36,914 nt of DNA, from contig NZ_JAAFKF010000033.1 of NCBI RefSeq assembly GCF_013299175.1, positions 1 to 36,914 of the forward strand, read 5' to 3'. How positions within the stretch are numbered: the stretch's first letter is position 1; each line of letters starts with the position of its first letter. This document shows, in pieces, positions 16,601 through 26,732 of this stretch. The notes beneath the pieces were generated by a model. That model had not been told where the DNA came from, ran no database searches, and was given only the letters and a program-made list of their open reading frames with translations. Source of the DNA: Sphaerotilus sp. (GTDB lineage Bacteria; Pseudomonadota; Gammaproteobacteria; Burkholderiales; Burkholderiaceae_C). The position numbers and the translations under genes are program-made.

Positions 16601-16922
16601 GTTCGTTCTGATCGACTTGCGCCTTGAACAGCAGGGCTTGCACCGCCTCGTTGGCTTCGAGCAGCGTGCGGTTGGGCTGGCGCAGCAGTTGGGTGCGCAG
16701 GTCGTCGAGTTGTCGCGGGGTCAGCCAGGGCTGGCCGTCGTCGGTGCGGTTGAGGTGGCGCACTGCCTCGTCGAAGACCGACGGCAGCAGCCACTGGCGG
16801 AAGTGTTCGCGCAGGCTGGGCGCGGCGCTTTGCGGGATGCCCGTGCCCTGGTCGATGACGGTCCAGCCCTGGGTGGCGAGCTGGTGCAGGAAGGGTTGTT
16901 CGACTTCGGTGTATTCGGACAC
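13650..16922 (-). CDS. hsdR: Type I restriction enzyme, R subunit, locus 2
   Basis: A full-length 1090-residue HsdR of the long class. The nuclease site is Asp150 (VPDIVLF) with Glu164-Cys-Lys166 (VVECKKG). The translocase has Walker A GSGKS (321-325), DEAH (439-442) and FTGTP. The C-terminal 200 residues are helical and would dock on the methyltransferase. The start is GTG 16922, 13 nt after the darG stop, with no clear Shine-Dalgarno; reinitiation from darG is plausible. It belongs to the minus-strand operon hsdM-hsdS-darT-darG-hsdR-M48. It is not close to the locus 1 HsdR, so the two systems are of different type I families. Confidence 0.96.
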   Translation of the reverse strand: MSEYTEVEQPFLHQLATQGWTVIDQGTGIPQSAAPSLREHFRQWLLPSVFDEAVRHLNRTDDGQPWLTPRQLDDLRTQLLRQPNRTLLEANEAVQALLFKAQVDQNELTGESDPVVRLIDFHTPENNHFHAINQFRLDTPGSGKAFIVPDIVLFVNGIPLAVVECKKGSVTCANPMQEAFVQLQRYMNRRPETAQAGLKEGEPRLFHSNLLLIRSSGLEADYGTITSGDEHFYAWKTLHPEPDDTLATLNAQQQLIAGMLTRPNLLRILRTSAVFMDTDGGPRVKVVCRYQQFRAAGRIVERLRSGTTPMARSGVVWHTQGSGKSLTMVFLARMLRTSKDLNDYKIVLVNDRQDLEAQLGATAKLIGGRVNVIDSRQTLRQHLATDSSDINMAMVHKFQEHKQALSNTVAEALGTYLAIPSGKTFGTVNTSERILLMIDEAHRTQSSDLGDNLFEAFPNATRIAFTGTPLVTERHGEKKTSKRFGEYIDTYRLMDAVNDGATLQILYEGKTADSALNEKQAFDDAFEDLFRDRSETELEAIRKKYGATGDILEAEQRLHAIARDLVRHYVDNILPNGFKAQVVCHSKLACVRYQAGIDAALAERIAQEKARPTPEADLIKRLEFLKTAVVVSSDGTNELAIITQVRKQAARMNAVDNFCRSFDLDDPDKTHTGIAFLIVCDMLLTGFDAPIEQVMYLDKKLREHTLLQAIARTNRVKKGKQRGYIVDYIGLSHHLTEALTLYAASDEQQELHDGMKNITSELPVLEERYQRLLQHFTALGVKAIKAFVTGTLPDQTADAAVVHEAVKALKDERQRADFEVHLKKFLMSLDIVLPNAAAHPYRVPAHRFGYLLEVTKQRYKDASLDLGNAGEKVKALINEHLISLGINPKIAPVELLAEDFLDKLAAHAGDNGEAKASEMEHALRKHCTVHHDEDPAFYKRLSEKVDALIEQHQGQWDLLADKLTKLRAQASAGRQESESGMGKEATTFHEHIAQIGFTEGVIPAEHQAGFRALMETTVEILQESIGSIDFWQNPDKQKRVRGRIKDEIARTAIDEVKRHRERVAIEIMKLAKNRHDDLTRAARVGRTGSA

Positions 16923-16935
16923 GGTGTAGCGGAGG

Positions 16936-18027
16936 TCAGTGTTCTGGAGCGCCCGCCAGATCGGGTTGGTCGCGGGTCAATCGATCCAGCGCGATCCCCA
17001 GCGCCCGGTCATCAAACAACCGGTCCTTGCGCGCTGCTGCGCCGGGGCCGCCCTGCCAGCGGCGCAGGCCCTCGCGCACGGCCGGCACGGTGGGTTCCAC
17101 GCCTTCACGGGCCAGCAGCCAATCGACCGTGGCGAGCAGTTCCATGCCGAACGGCGACTCGAACCCGTCGATCAGCCCGGCGGTGTGTTCGAGCGCCTGC
17201 GCCCACGGTTTGGCCTCGGTCTGCAGATAGGTCTGAAGGAAAGTCTGGCGCTCGTCGTCAAACCAGATCACGTCGAGCGGGTCGGCGTCGCTGATGCGCT
17301 TGTCGCAATGCAGGTAACTGCCGTCCAGGTTGTTGAGCAGGTGGTCGAGGCGGTTGGCGTAAGGACCGTACTTGTGGGCAACGAACTTCAAGTTCAGCGG
17401 ATTGTTGTCCGGAGAAAAGCGCTCGATGGCCCGTTCGGCGAACCATGCCAGCTTCTGGATTTCCAGCAGGCTGCATTCCATGCCGAGCACCCAGTAACGG
17501 CGCACCAGTTCGGCGATCAGGGCGCGGGCGGGGGTGAGTTTCTCGACGCCGCTGCGTTTGGCCACATTCTGGTATTGGCGGGTGGGCTCGAACACCAGGA
17601 TGTCCAGATCGAGATCGCCCAGGGCAGCCTCGATCTGGGTACGCACGTCGGGCCATTCCAGTCCGCCATTGCCGGCACCCAGCGGGGGAATCGCCACCGA
17701 CCGGACTTGTTGTTCGATCAGGAAGCGGCCCAGATCCTGCAACCCTTCGATCACCCATTCCATCCGTGATGGGGAACGCCAGTGCTGCTTGGTCGGAAAA
17801 TTGACGATCCAGCGGGGGCCGTCGAGTTCATGCACTTCGGTGACGAACATGCGGCCGGTCTGCACTTGGCCGGCCTTGCAGGCGGCGGCGTAGCGGCGGA
17901 AGTTGTCGTCGAAGCGATCCTTGAACATCAGGGCGATGCCCTTGCCCATCACACCCACGGTGTTGACGGTGTTGACCAGGGCTTCGGCCCGGGTTTCCAG
18001 CAGATTACCTTGTGTGAACGTGATCAT
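16936..18027 (-). CDS. darG: DarG: macrodomain DNA ADP-ribosylglycohydrolase, antitoxin of DarT
   Basis: A 363-residue antitoxin. Residues 1-155 are a macrodomain ([27 protein letters not shown] and [12 protein letters not shown]) that removes ADP-ribose from DNA bases. The remaining 200 residues form the larger C-terminal domain seen in full-length DarG, which blocks DarT by direct binding. A stretch around 184-232 ([13 protein letters not shown]..., KYGPYANRL) also recalls Panacea/DUF4065-like folds; this is my inference. ATG 18027 overlaps the darT stop (ATGA), giving coupled synthesis of toxin then antitoxin. The frame continues upstream to 18123, but that part is antisense to nothing useful and overlaps darT. 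It lies between hsdS and hsdR. Confidence 0.92.
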   Translation of the reverse strand: MITFTQGNLLETRAEALVNTVNTVGVMGKGIALMFKDRFDDNFRRYAAACKAGQVQTGRMFVTEVHELDGPRWIVNFPTKQHWRSPSRMEWVIEGLQDLGRFLIEQQVRSVAIPPLGAGNGGLEWPDVRTQIEAALGDLDLDILVFEPTRQYQNVAKRSGVEKLTPARALIAELVRRYWVLGMECSLLEIQKLAWFAERAIERFSPDNNPLNLKFVAHKYGPYANRLDHLLNNLDGSYLHCDKRISDADPLDVIWFDDERQTFLQTYLQTEAKPWAQALEHTAGLIDGFESPFGMELLATVDWLLAREGVEPTVPAVREGLRRWQGGPGAAARKDRLFDDRALGIALDRLTRDQPDLAGAPEH

Positions 18028-18677
18028 GGAAAATACCACTTTGGCCTGACATGAACGTCCAGCGCCAGTTTTCTGACTTGTGCATGGGCATCCAGTGAAT
18101 CCTTGACCTCTTGCGTGTAGCAAACAACTCCGAGCAATCCTGATATGGGCATGTGTCGATGAATCAATGCTTCGGCTTGATACCGCTCGATTTGGGCAGG
18201 ATCATCTGGATTGCGTGCAAAATTTCGAGCCTGCAACAGCGGCCAATCCACTTCGCCGATGTGCTCCATCGAATTAAAATAGCGCGAGGCCCATGTATAA
18301 GCGTGGCGATCAGTAAAAATAAACTCTTGACCCAGTTCTTGCATTTTCGGCAGGCTTGAGACGAGAATGCAGATTTCTTCGTTCGATCGTTTTATGATGC
18401 CGCTGCGCCCAGTATAAATATTATACATCATGGGCGAGAATGGGGTGAAATAAAAGGGGATATAGTCGGCCAGTGTTCCGCCCGGTGCAATCGGGATTTC
18501 CCTGTGGGCGCGCCGGCTGATCAGGTCGGCGTTGCCAATGGCGACATAATTCACCGACCGGATCGGCGATTTCTCGCAGTGCAGGCCGTTATCCAGAATC
18601 CAAGGCAGGTTGTCGCGGTGGACGATGCGCCAGATCAGCGCCTTTTCGGGGTTCAGATTCCGATAAGGGCCAGCCAT
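18024..18677 (-). CDS. darT: DarT: DNA ADP-ribosyltransferase toxin
   Basis: A 217-residue DUF4433/DarT enzyme that transfers ADP-ribose from NAD to bases of single-stranded DNA. Family features are the start [22 protein letters not shown] (His20 in the NAD pocket), the Arg-rich loop [10 protein letters not shown] (54-63) and the catalytic-glutamate region [12 protein letters not shown] with Glu169. Both appear intact, so the toxin should be active. AGGAGG lies 7 nt upstream of ATG 18677; an in-frame GTG at 18683 overlaps the hsdS stop (GTGA) but is too close to the AGGAGG. Base composition is AT-richer than hsdR, suggesting separate acquisition. It is embedded in the type I operon after hsdS. 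Confidence 0.92.
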   Translation of the reverse strand: MAGPYRNLNPEKALIWRIVHRDNLPWILDNGLHCEKSPIRSVNYVAIGNADLISRRAHREIPIAPGGTLADYIPFYFTPFSPMMYNIYTGRSGIIKRSNEEICILVSSLPKMQELGQEFIFTDRHAYTWASRYFNSMEHIGEVDWPLLQARNFARNPDDPAQIERYQAEALIHRHMPISGLLGVVCYTQEVKDSLDAHAQVRKLALDVHVRPKWYFP

Positions 18678-18679
18678 GC

Positions 18680-19940
18680 TCACGCCTCCTGCTCAATAGG
18701 CGCATCCACCTTCACCGCCACTTCGCCGGTGAGCAGGTCGTGCATCAAGCCATTTTTCTGACTACGCATTTTCTCTGCTTCGGTCTTCAGCGCCTGTATG
18801 CGCTGATTCGCACGAGCCAATGTGGCGCAAATTCTCCGCTGCTCTGCAACATCAGGCAACGCGATCGGATAATTTTTTAGCTGCGTTGAATTGATGGATG
18901 CAAGATTTGTAGACTGCTTGGAGCTAATCAGAAAGTATTTCTTGCCAAACGATGACTCCGAATACAGCGCCAAGTAATTAGGCAACATGAATTCTTCATC
19001 CACACGAACCCGAAAAACATGATTCTGATGGACGCAGTTTTCTATTTCGCCTGCCCACACCGCACCTCGGCCGAGCTTGTCAAAGTCTCCGCCCTCATTC
19101 ATCAGAACGTCTCCGGGTTGCAGTCGGAGATCATTCAATGTGTTGCGCGAAATACGGACGGTTTTGATCTCGGCAAGATCAAGGTAGCCATCTTGCACAT
19201 TCGCCACTCGAAGATATGGCGCTTCAATTGTGTCGGAGGGGCTTTCCTTGGCGCCCAGCGTTACCCCTGAGGCAATTTTTGCCATCGTCTCCAGCTTGGA
19301 TATACCCCACTCCTTTGGAACCCACCCAATCCCCGTCTCCCGATACAACTCCGGCGCCTGCTCCCGCGTCGGCCGCAGTTTACCGTCGGGCAGCACGCCA
19401 CGGGTGAACAGGTCGTGCATCAAGCCGGCCTTGATCTGCTGGTATTTTTCGATCAGGGCTTCGGTTCTTTCGATAGCAGTGTCTATGCCATCCAACATGC
19501 CGGCAATTTTATTTTGCTGGGCCAGCGAAAATTTTGGCACTGGAATTTTACGAATGTCTTCCGACGAAACAGCCGCAAATGTGGAGCCTTGGCTGCGTCG
19601 ATGCAGATACCCTGAATTTAACTCAACGGCGTGCTTCAAAAAAACTGAATTGGAAAGCGATGGATTCGCCTTGAAAGCGGCCAAACCACGCCCTACGCAA
19701 TAGTCTTGATCCGCGTAATTCATGGTGCCAACAGGCGCACGCACACTAATCAAGACTGAACCAGCCTTCGCAGTCCGCACAGCGGACTCACAGAAAACCA
19801 TCGCCCTCGGATTTTTCTGCCCGAATTCGGCGCATCCTTGCAGAAATGGCAACCCCTGTTCATTTGTATTACAAAGCGCCGAATCCGGTGATTGACCCAT
19901 CGTGATGTCCGCAAGCGCAGCCAAAGTTGTGAATGCCAAT

Positions 19941-19948
<8 letters not shown>
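18680..19948 (-). CDS. hsdS: Type I restriction enzyme, S subunit, locus 2
   Basis: A 422-residue HsdS with two recognition domains (about 1-150 and 215-375). Each is followed by a conserved helix: [23 protein letters not shown] near 155-177 and [20 protein letters not shown] near 384-403. The linker [22 protein letters not shown] is typical of one widespread S family. Its ATG overlaps the hsdM stop by 8 nt (ATGAGTGA). Its TGA is followed at once by darT translation signals, and the AGGAGG for darT lies inside the last codons of hsdS. The recognition domains are AT-richer than hsdM, as is usual for exchanged specificity segments. Confidence 0.95.
18734..18751 (-). repeat. hsdS locus 2 internal repeat, copy 2
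   Basis: An 18-base sequence identical to 19409-19426 in the same orientation, encoding GLMHDL at the end of the C-terminal helix. Identical segments at both helix ends allow recombination between hsdS half-domains. Confidence 0.7.
19409..19426 (-). repeat. hsdS locus 2 internal repeat, copy 1
   Basis: The partner of 18734-18751, encoding GLMHDL at the end of the central helix. The two copies are 675 bp apart, one recognition-domain length. Confidence 0.7.
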
Positions 19949-22490
<2,542 letters not shown>

Positions 22491-22542
22491 GGGCACAGGC
22501 AGGCGAGGGGACGGCTGAAGCAGCACGTCAGGCGCCGGATTC

Positions 22543-22563
22543 TTGATTCCAGGGTCGAATCAA
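22543..22563. promoter_or_regulatory. Perfect inverted repeat, candidate operator of the hsdM-darTG operon
   Basis: TTGATTC (22543-22549), 7-nt spacer, GAATCAA (22557-22563). Read on the minus strand it lies between a weak TTGCTT and AAGAAT hexamer pair and the hsdM start at 22490. A dimeric repressor could sit here; no regulator gene is adjacent. Confidence 0.4.
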
Positions 22564-22588
22564 GCAAGTGCTGGCCAGGATTCGGACG

Positions 22589-22615
22589 AAAAAAAGCCCG
22601 GCCGAGGCCGGGCTT
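22589..22615 (-). terminator. Rho-independent terminator of the phasin gene
   Basis: On the minus strand AAGCCCGGCC and GGCCGGGCTT form a 9-bp GC-rich stem with a 4-nt loop, followed by seven T residues (A tract at 22589-22595 on the plus strand). It lies 75 bp after the phasin stop and separates phasin transcription from the type I operon on the same strand. Confidence 0.9.
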
Positions 22616-22690
22616 GAATCGATCCCTGCAGAGCAGGCACCGAGGAGACAATCGTTAAGAACCTGTGGTGCAGCGCGTCAGCGCGGCAGA

Positions 22691-23236
22691 TCAGCGGCGC
22701 TTGGTGGCGGCCTTGGTGGCCTTCTCGGCGGTTTCGCCAAGGTTCTTCAGGTTGGTTTCCGCCAGGTTGGTGGCTTGCTGGGCTGCCTTTTGCACGCTGT
22801 CGAACGCGGTCGAGGCGTTGGTCATGGCGGTCTTGACCATGGCCATGACGGTTTCGCTGCCTTGCGGGGCGTTCTTGGTGGCTTCTTCGACCAGCGTGCT
22901 GAACTGGGTCTTGGCGGCAGCGATCTGGGCTTCGGCCATCTTCGTCACTTCGGCTTGCGTCGCGGTGGCGATGTCATGGACCTGGCGGCCGTAGGCCATG
23001 GCCTTTTCCTGCGCCGGCTTCAGGAAATCCTGTTGCAGGGCGGCCAGTTCTTGCGGACCCTTGACGGTCAGCACCGCCTTGGCCTGCTCGACGGATTGCT
23101 CCAGCGAGTCGCGGGCAGCTTGCATGTTCAGCTCGACCAGCTTCTCGACGCTGGCGAACGCCTTCTGGGTCAGCTCGACCAGGGTGTCCAGGTTGGCTTT
23201 GTTGGCGGCGGCCAGTTGCTCGGGGGTCATCGTCAT
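22691..23236 (-). CDS. phaP: Phasin family protein (PHB granule-associated)
   Basis: A 181-residue amphipathic, Ala/Gln/Glu/Lys-rich protein, almost entirely helical, with phasin signatures [20 protein letters not shown] at the start and [17 protein letters not shown] near the C-terminus, ending in a basic tail ([10 protein letters not shown]). Phasins coat polyhydroxyalkanoate granules and control their size and number. ATG 23236 has GGAG 7 nt upstream; an in-frame ATG at 23230 is also possible. Promoter, two operator-like palindromes and a strong terminator show an independent, presumably highly expressed unit regulated by PHB level through PhaR. No polymerase gene is near. Confidence 0.93.
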   Translation of the reverse strand: MTMTPEQLAAANKANLDTLVELTQKAFASVEKLVELNMQAARDSLEQSVEQAKAVLTVKGPQELAALQQDFLKPAQEKAMAYGRQVHDIATATQAEVTKMAEAQIAAAKTQFSTLVEEATKNAPQGSETVMAMVKTAMTNASTAFDSVQKAAQQATNLAETNLKNLGETAEKATKAATKRR

Positions 23237-23256
23237 GGTGGTGCTCCAGAAAGTTT

Positions 23257-23271
23257 TGCTGCGCTGCAGCA
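23257..23271. promoter_or_regulatory. PhaR-like operator 1 of the phasin gene
   Basis: A perfect palindrome TGCTGC-GCT-GCAGCA, just downstream of the predicted start of transcription. PhaR repressors bind TGC-rich repeats of this kind upstream of phasin genes; binding here would block transcription until PHB titrates PhaR away. Confidence 0.65.
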
Positions 23272-23279
23272 TGGAATGC

Positions 23280-23307
23280 AGTATAGGACCGCCAGCCGGG
23301 TTTGCAA
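23280..23307 (-). promoter_or_regulatory. Sigma-70 type promoter of the phasin gene
   Basis: On the minus strand a TTGCAA -35 box (23302-23307) and TATACT -10 box (23280-23285) are separated by 16 bp. They lie between the two PhaR-like operators, with the expected start of transcription about 7 bp on, at the edge of operator 1. Confidence 0.7.
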
Positions 23308-23314
23308 GGGGCTT

Positions 23315-23329
23315 TGTTGCAGTGCAGCA
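23315..23329. promoter_or_regulatory. PhaR-like operator 2 of the phasin gene
   Basis: TGTTGC-AGT-GCAGCA, the same design as operator 1 with one mismatch between arms. Centre-to-centre distance to operator 1 is 58 bp, so the promoter is flanked on both sides. It ends 2 bp before the stop codon of the helicase gene. Confidence 0.6.
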
Positions 23330-23330
23330 T

Positions 23331-25214
23331 TCATTGGTGTGCAAGCTCTAATGCGGGCGATCTCGCCACGCCCGTCCATGCCGCCTGCACGCGCTCGACC
23401 ATCGGCGACGCCCCGCAGGCCGACAGCACCAGCGCATGCGTGGCCCGCGTCATCGCGACATAGAGCAGCCGCGCCGCGTCGTCCATCGACTCGCCGCGCC
23501 ATGGCAGCGCGTGCAGCCCGGCGACGACGACCAGCGCGAACTCCAGCCCCTTGGCGCTGTGCAGCGTCATCAGCCGGATGCGCGGCTGCTGCCAGTCGAA
23601 GTGGCGGAAATCGGCCGCGCCCATCGACTCCACGGGCCAGCCCCGCCGCTGCAGCGCCTGTGCGATCGGCCCGAGCTGTGCCCGCGTGCGGCACAACACG
23701 GCCATCTCGCCCCACGCCACGCCGCGCGCATGGGCCGCGCCGAGCTGGGCGGCGATCTGCTCGGCTTCGTCCGCCGGCTCGCGGGCGAGCAGCAGCACGG
23801 GTTGCGGGCCATGGCGGCCGGAGCTGGTGGGGGTGATGGTGGGGACGGCATCGTCATCCGGCGGGGCTGCGGTGGGTCCAGTCGGCAGCAGCGGTGTACG
23901 GGTGCAGGCCAGCGCCAGCGCCAGCACTTCGGCGGTGTTGCGGTAGTTCAGCCGCAGCACGCTGGTGCGGCCTTGCGCCTGGATGCCGACGCTGGCGAAG
24001 CGGAAGCGTCGCCGGCTTGTCTGGTAAATGGATTGCGCGTCGTCGTAGAGCACGAGCAGACTGCGCGTATCCGGCGACACCATGCACGCGGCAGTGCGCA
24101 GCCAGTCGTCGTCGAAGTCGTGGGCTTCGTCGATGAGCACGGCGCTGTACTGGCCCGTCGGTACCCGCCCCTGCTCCACCGCCTGCGCGACGACCTGCGG
24201 CAGCTCGGTGTAATAGGCGTCGCTGCCTGGCTCGGCCTGCACGGCGAGCTGGTGCCGGCGCACTTGCTCCTGGCACCAGCGGTGGAAGGTGCGTACCTGC
24301 ACCTGATCACCCACTGGCCGCTGGTGGATCAGTGCCGCCAGCCGATCCGCCAGCGCCCGGTTGTAGCAAAGCACCAGCACGGGCTGCGCGGCCGTGGCGG
24401 TGGCCGCCAGCATCTGCGCCCGCAGCACCAGCACCATCGTCTTGCCCGAGCCGGCCGCGCCGTGGATGACGCGGTGCCCGGTGCCCAGCGTGCGCGCGAT
24501 CTGTTCCTGGGGGAGGTCCATCACCTGCAGCAGATCGGGGATGGGGGACGGCTCGACGCCGGGCGCGTCCACCGCCGGCGCGGCGTTCAGGCGCAGCGCG
24601 GGGAAGAGGTGCCAGCGGATGCGGTCGCGCTGCGCGGGGGTGAGCGTGTGCGGGTAGTGGACGGTGAACAGCCCGCGCAGCCGCTGCTGGAACACCTCCG
24701 GATCGACGCTGTCGTCGAGGTCATCGCGCAGCAGGGTCTGCGCGGGTGGGAAGAGGGCGTCGAAGCCGGGACGCTGCTCGACCTCGCTGCGCCGCATCCC
24801 CGAGAGCACGGCGCCCCAGCCATAGGGAAACAGCAGCCGTCCCTGGTGCGGCCCGTCGTCGTGGACCAGGGCCGGGTCGCGCTGCATCAGGGTGGCCAGT
24901 GCCATCGCGTAGTCGCGGGCCTGGCGCAGGGGGTGGTGGTCGGTGACGGGGCCGCGCTCGGTGTGCAGCGTCACGGCGTCGGGCGTGGCCTGCAGCAGCG
25001 TGCGGCAGCGCCAGTCCTTGACCTCCAGCAGCAGCACGCCCCAGTTCCGCCCGAGCACGACGAAATCCGGCTGCCGCGCCTGCGGGCCGACGGGGACGTT
25101 GTGCCAGACGAGGTGGCCGTCGTCCAGACACTGCTTCAGTTGCTGCAGCACGCGCCGCTCGCCCGCGTTGCAGCGTTGCTCGATTTGGCGATACCCCTGG
25201 GGAAACTGCGCCAT
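23331..25214 (-). CDS. NERD-domain nuclease fused to a UvrD/Rep-type (SF1) helicase
   Basis: A 627-residue fusion. Residues 14-125 form a NERD domain whose nuclease-like residues are present: Asp50 (QPDFVVL), Glu64 and Lys66 (LLLEVKDW). The helicase starts with GAAGSGKT (252-259), then LIDEAHDF, a DDAQSIYQ motif, LRLNYRN, and the late motifs [10 protein letters not shown] and LYVAMTRA. It probably unwinds and cuts DNA, in repair or phage defence; similar fusions are common in defence islands, but this one is unproven. ATG 25214 is chosen over GTG 25217 because AGGA lies 5 nt upstream. It is transcribed alone, divergent from the CBS gene, with its stop next to a phasin operator. Confidence 0.92.
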   Translation of the reverse strand: MAQFPQGYRQIEQRCNAGERRVLQQLKQCLDDGHLVWHNVPVGPQARQPDFVVLGRNWGVLLLEVKDWRCRTLLQATPDAVTLHTERGPVTDHHPLRQARDYAMALATLMQRDPALVHDDGPHQGRLLFPYGWGAVLSGMRRSEVEQRPGFDALFPPAQTLLRDDLDDSVDPEVFQQRLRGLFTVHYPHTLTPAQRDRIRWHLFPALRLNAAPAVDAPGVEPSPIPDLLQVMDLPQEQIARTLGTGHRVIHGAAGSGKTMVLVLRAQMLAATATAAQPVLVLCYNRALADRLAALIHQRPVGDQVQVRTFHRWCQEQVRRHQLAVQAEPGSDAYYTELPQVVAQAVEQGRVPTGQYSAVLIDEAHDFDDDWLRTAACMVSPDTRSLLVLYDDAQSIYQTSRRRFRFASVGIQAQGRTSVLRLNYRNTAEVLALALACTRTPLLPTGPTAAPPDDDAVPTITPTSSGRHGPQPVLLLAREPADEAEQIAAQLGAAHARGVAWGEMAVLCRTRAQLGPIAQALQRRGWPVESMGAADFRHFDWQQPRIRLMTLHSAKGLEFALVVVAGLHALPWRGESMDDAARLLYVAMTRATHALVLSACGASPMVERVQAAWTGVARSPALELAHQ

Positions 25215-25332
25215 CACATTCCTGTCGTTCCGGTACTGGGAAAATCGAGCAGTCTGACAGGGCTGTGCGCCGGGCGGTTCTGCGAGAAGATGGCAACGTC
25301 ACCACGCTTTGCCACGCTGAAGGGGATTCCAC

Positions 25333-25764
25333 ATGAGCACCGTCGCCCAGATCCTGCTGTCCAAGCCCAGCCATGCCGTCCACACCGTCGCGCCCACGGC
25401 GACGGTGCGCGAGGCGATCGAGCAGATGGCGCACCGGCGCATCGGCGCCCTGCTGATCGTCGAGGGCGAGCGCATCCTCGGGATCTTCACGGAGCGCGAC
25501 TACGCCCGCAAGATCGAGGTCCGTGGCCGCACCTCCGCCGGCACGCCGATCCGCGACGTGATGACCGCCGACGTGATGTTCGTGACGCCGGCCACCACCA
25601 CGCAGGAATGCATGGCGCTGATGACCGACAAGCGCCTGCGCCACCTGCCGGTGCTGGACGGTGGCCAGCTGGTCGGGCTGGTCTCGATCGGCGATCTGGT
25701 GAAGGAGATCATCTCGGAGCAGCAGTTCGTGATCGCACAATTGGAGAGCTACATCCACAGTTGA
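25333..25764 (+). CDS. CBS-domain pair protein
   Basis: A 143-residue protein made of two CBS motifs (about 10-62 and 76-132), which together form one Bateman module. Typical pieces are VREAIEQMAHRRIGALLIVEGERILGIFTERDYARK and LMTDKRLRHLPVLDGGQLVGLVSIGDLVK. Such stand-alone modules bind adenine nucleotides and signal energy state to partner enzymes. No enzyme domain is attached. GAAGGGG lies 7-13 nt before the ATG. It is followed after 11 bp by the HMG-CoA lyase gene but has no clear functional link to it. Confidence 0.93.
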   Translation: MSTVAQILLSKPSHAVHTVAPTATVREAIEQMAHRRIGALLIVEGERILGIFTERDYARKIEVRGRTSAGTPIRDVMTADVMFVTPATTTQECMALMTDKRLRHLPVLDGGQLVGLVSIGDLVKEIISEQQFVIAQLESYIHS

Positions 25765-25775
25765 CACCGCGCCCC

Positions 25776-26732
25776 ATGCCCACCCCGATCGCCGCCACCG
25801 CCCACCTCGCCACCGATCCCATCACTGTTCGCGAGGTCGGCCTGCGCGACGGCCTGCAGAGCATCGCCCGCACGCTGCCCACCGCCCACAAGCTCGACTG
25901 GCTGCACGCCGCCCACGCGGCGGGGCTGCGCGAGATCGAGGTCGGCTCCTTCGTGCCGGCGCGGCTGCTGCCCCAGTTGGCGGACACGGCCGAACTCGTC
26001 GCCGTGGCGCGCACGCTGCCGGGGCTGACCACCTCGGTGCTGGTGCCGAACCTGCGGGGTGCCCAGGCCGCGCTCGACAGCGGCGCCGACCTGATGCTGC
26101 TGCCGCTGTCGGCCAGCCACGCGCACAGCCTGGCCAACCTGCGCAGGACGCCCGACGAGGTGATCGCCGAGATCGGCCGCATCCGGGCGTTGCGCGATGC
26201 GAGCGGTTCGCGCTGCGTGATCGAGGTGGGGCTGAGCACGGCGTTCGGCTGCACGCTCCAGGGCCGGGTGGACGAGGACGAGGTGATCCGGCTGCTGCAG
26301 GCCGCGCTGGATGCGGGTGCCGAGCGGGTCGGGCTGGCCGACACGGTGGGCTATGCCGATCCGCTGCAGGTGGCGCGGGTGTTCGAGCGTGGCTTCGCGG
26401 CGGTGGGCGACCGGCTGGCCTGCGGGCATTTCCATGACACGCGCGGTCTCGGCATGGCCAACGTCTATGCCGCATGGCAGGTCGGCGTGCGCCGCTTCGA
26501 CGCTTGTCTGGCGGGCATCGGCGGCTGCCCGCACGCGCCGGGGGCCAGCGGCAATGTCTCCACCGAGGACGTGGCCTACCTTTTTGCCAGCATGGGCGTG
26601 CCGACCGGGGTGAACTTTGACGCCCTCATCGCCCTGCGCCAGCGCCTGGCAGAGTGGCTCGCCGGCGAACCCCTGCACGGCAGCCTCTGGCGCGCCGGCC
26701 TCCCGAAAACCCTGCTGACCGCATGCGCATGA
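25776..26732 (+). CDS. Hydroxymethylglutaryl-CoA lyase family enzyme
   Basis: A 318-residue TIM-barrel lyase that cleaves HMG-CoA to acetoacetate and acetyl-CoA. Conserved residues are Arg24-Asp25 in VGLRDGLQ, metal ligands His218 and His220 in GHFHDTRG, Asn229, the flexible-loop cysteine Cys251 in GGCPHAPGASGN and Asn260. This matches true HMG-CoA lyase rather than isopropylmalate synthase. The ATG at 25776 is used; the frame is open far upstream, but only as antisense to the helicase. It overlaps the CoA-transferase start by 4 nt (ATGA). Coupling to a CoA-transferase suggests catabolism of a free acid such as 3-hydroxy-3-methylglutarate or a relative, rather than leucine degradation; that is inference. 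Confidence 0.9.
   Translation: MPTPIAATAHLATDPITVREVGLRDGLQSIARTLPTAHKLDWLHAAHAAGLREIEVGSFVPARLLPQLADTAELVAVARTLPGLTTSVLVPNLRGAQAALDSGADLMLLPLSASHAHSLANLRRTPDEVIAEIGRIRALRDASGSRCVIEVGLSTAFGCTLQGRVDEDEVIRLLQAALDAGAERVGLADTVGYADPLQVARVFERGFAAVGDRLACGHFHDTRGLGMANVYAAWQVGVRRFDACLAGIGGCPHAPGASGNVSTEDVAYLFASMGVPTGVNFDALIALRQRLAEWLAGEPLHGSLWRAGLPKTLLTACA

Noticed and set aside
13873..17294. Long plus-strand open frames opposite hsdR, including one of about 600 codons
   Set aside because: They are antisense to a complete HsdR with all motifs, have no recognisable domain and follow from high GC at third positions.
23436..25775. Upstream extension of the HMG-CoA lyase frame by 780 codons
   Set aside because: This part is antisense to the NERD-helicase gene; lyase homology begins only after ATG 25776.
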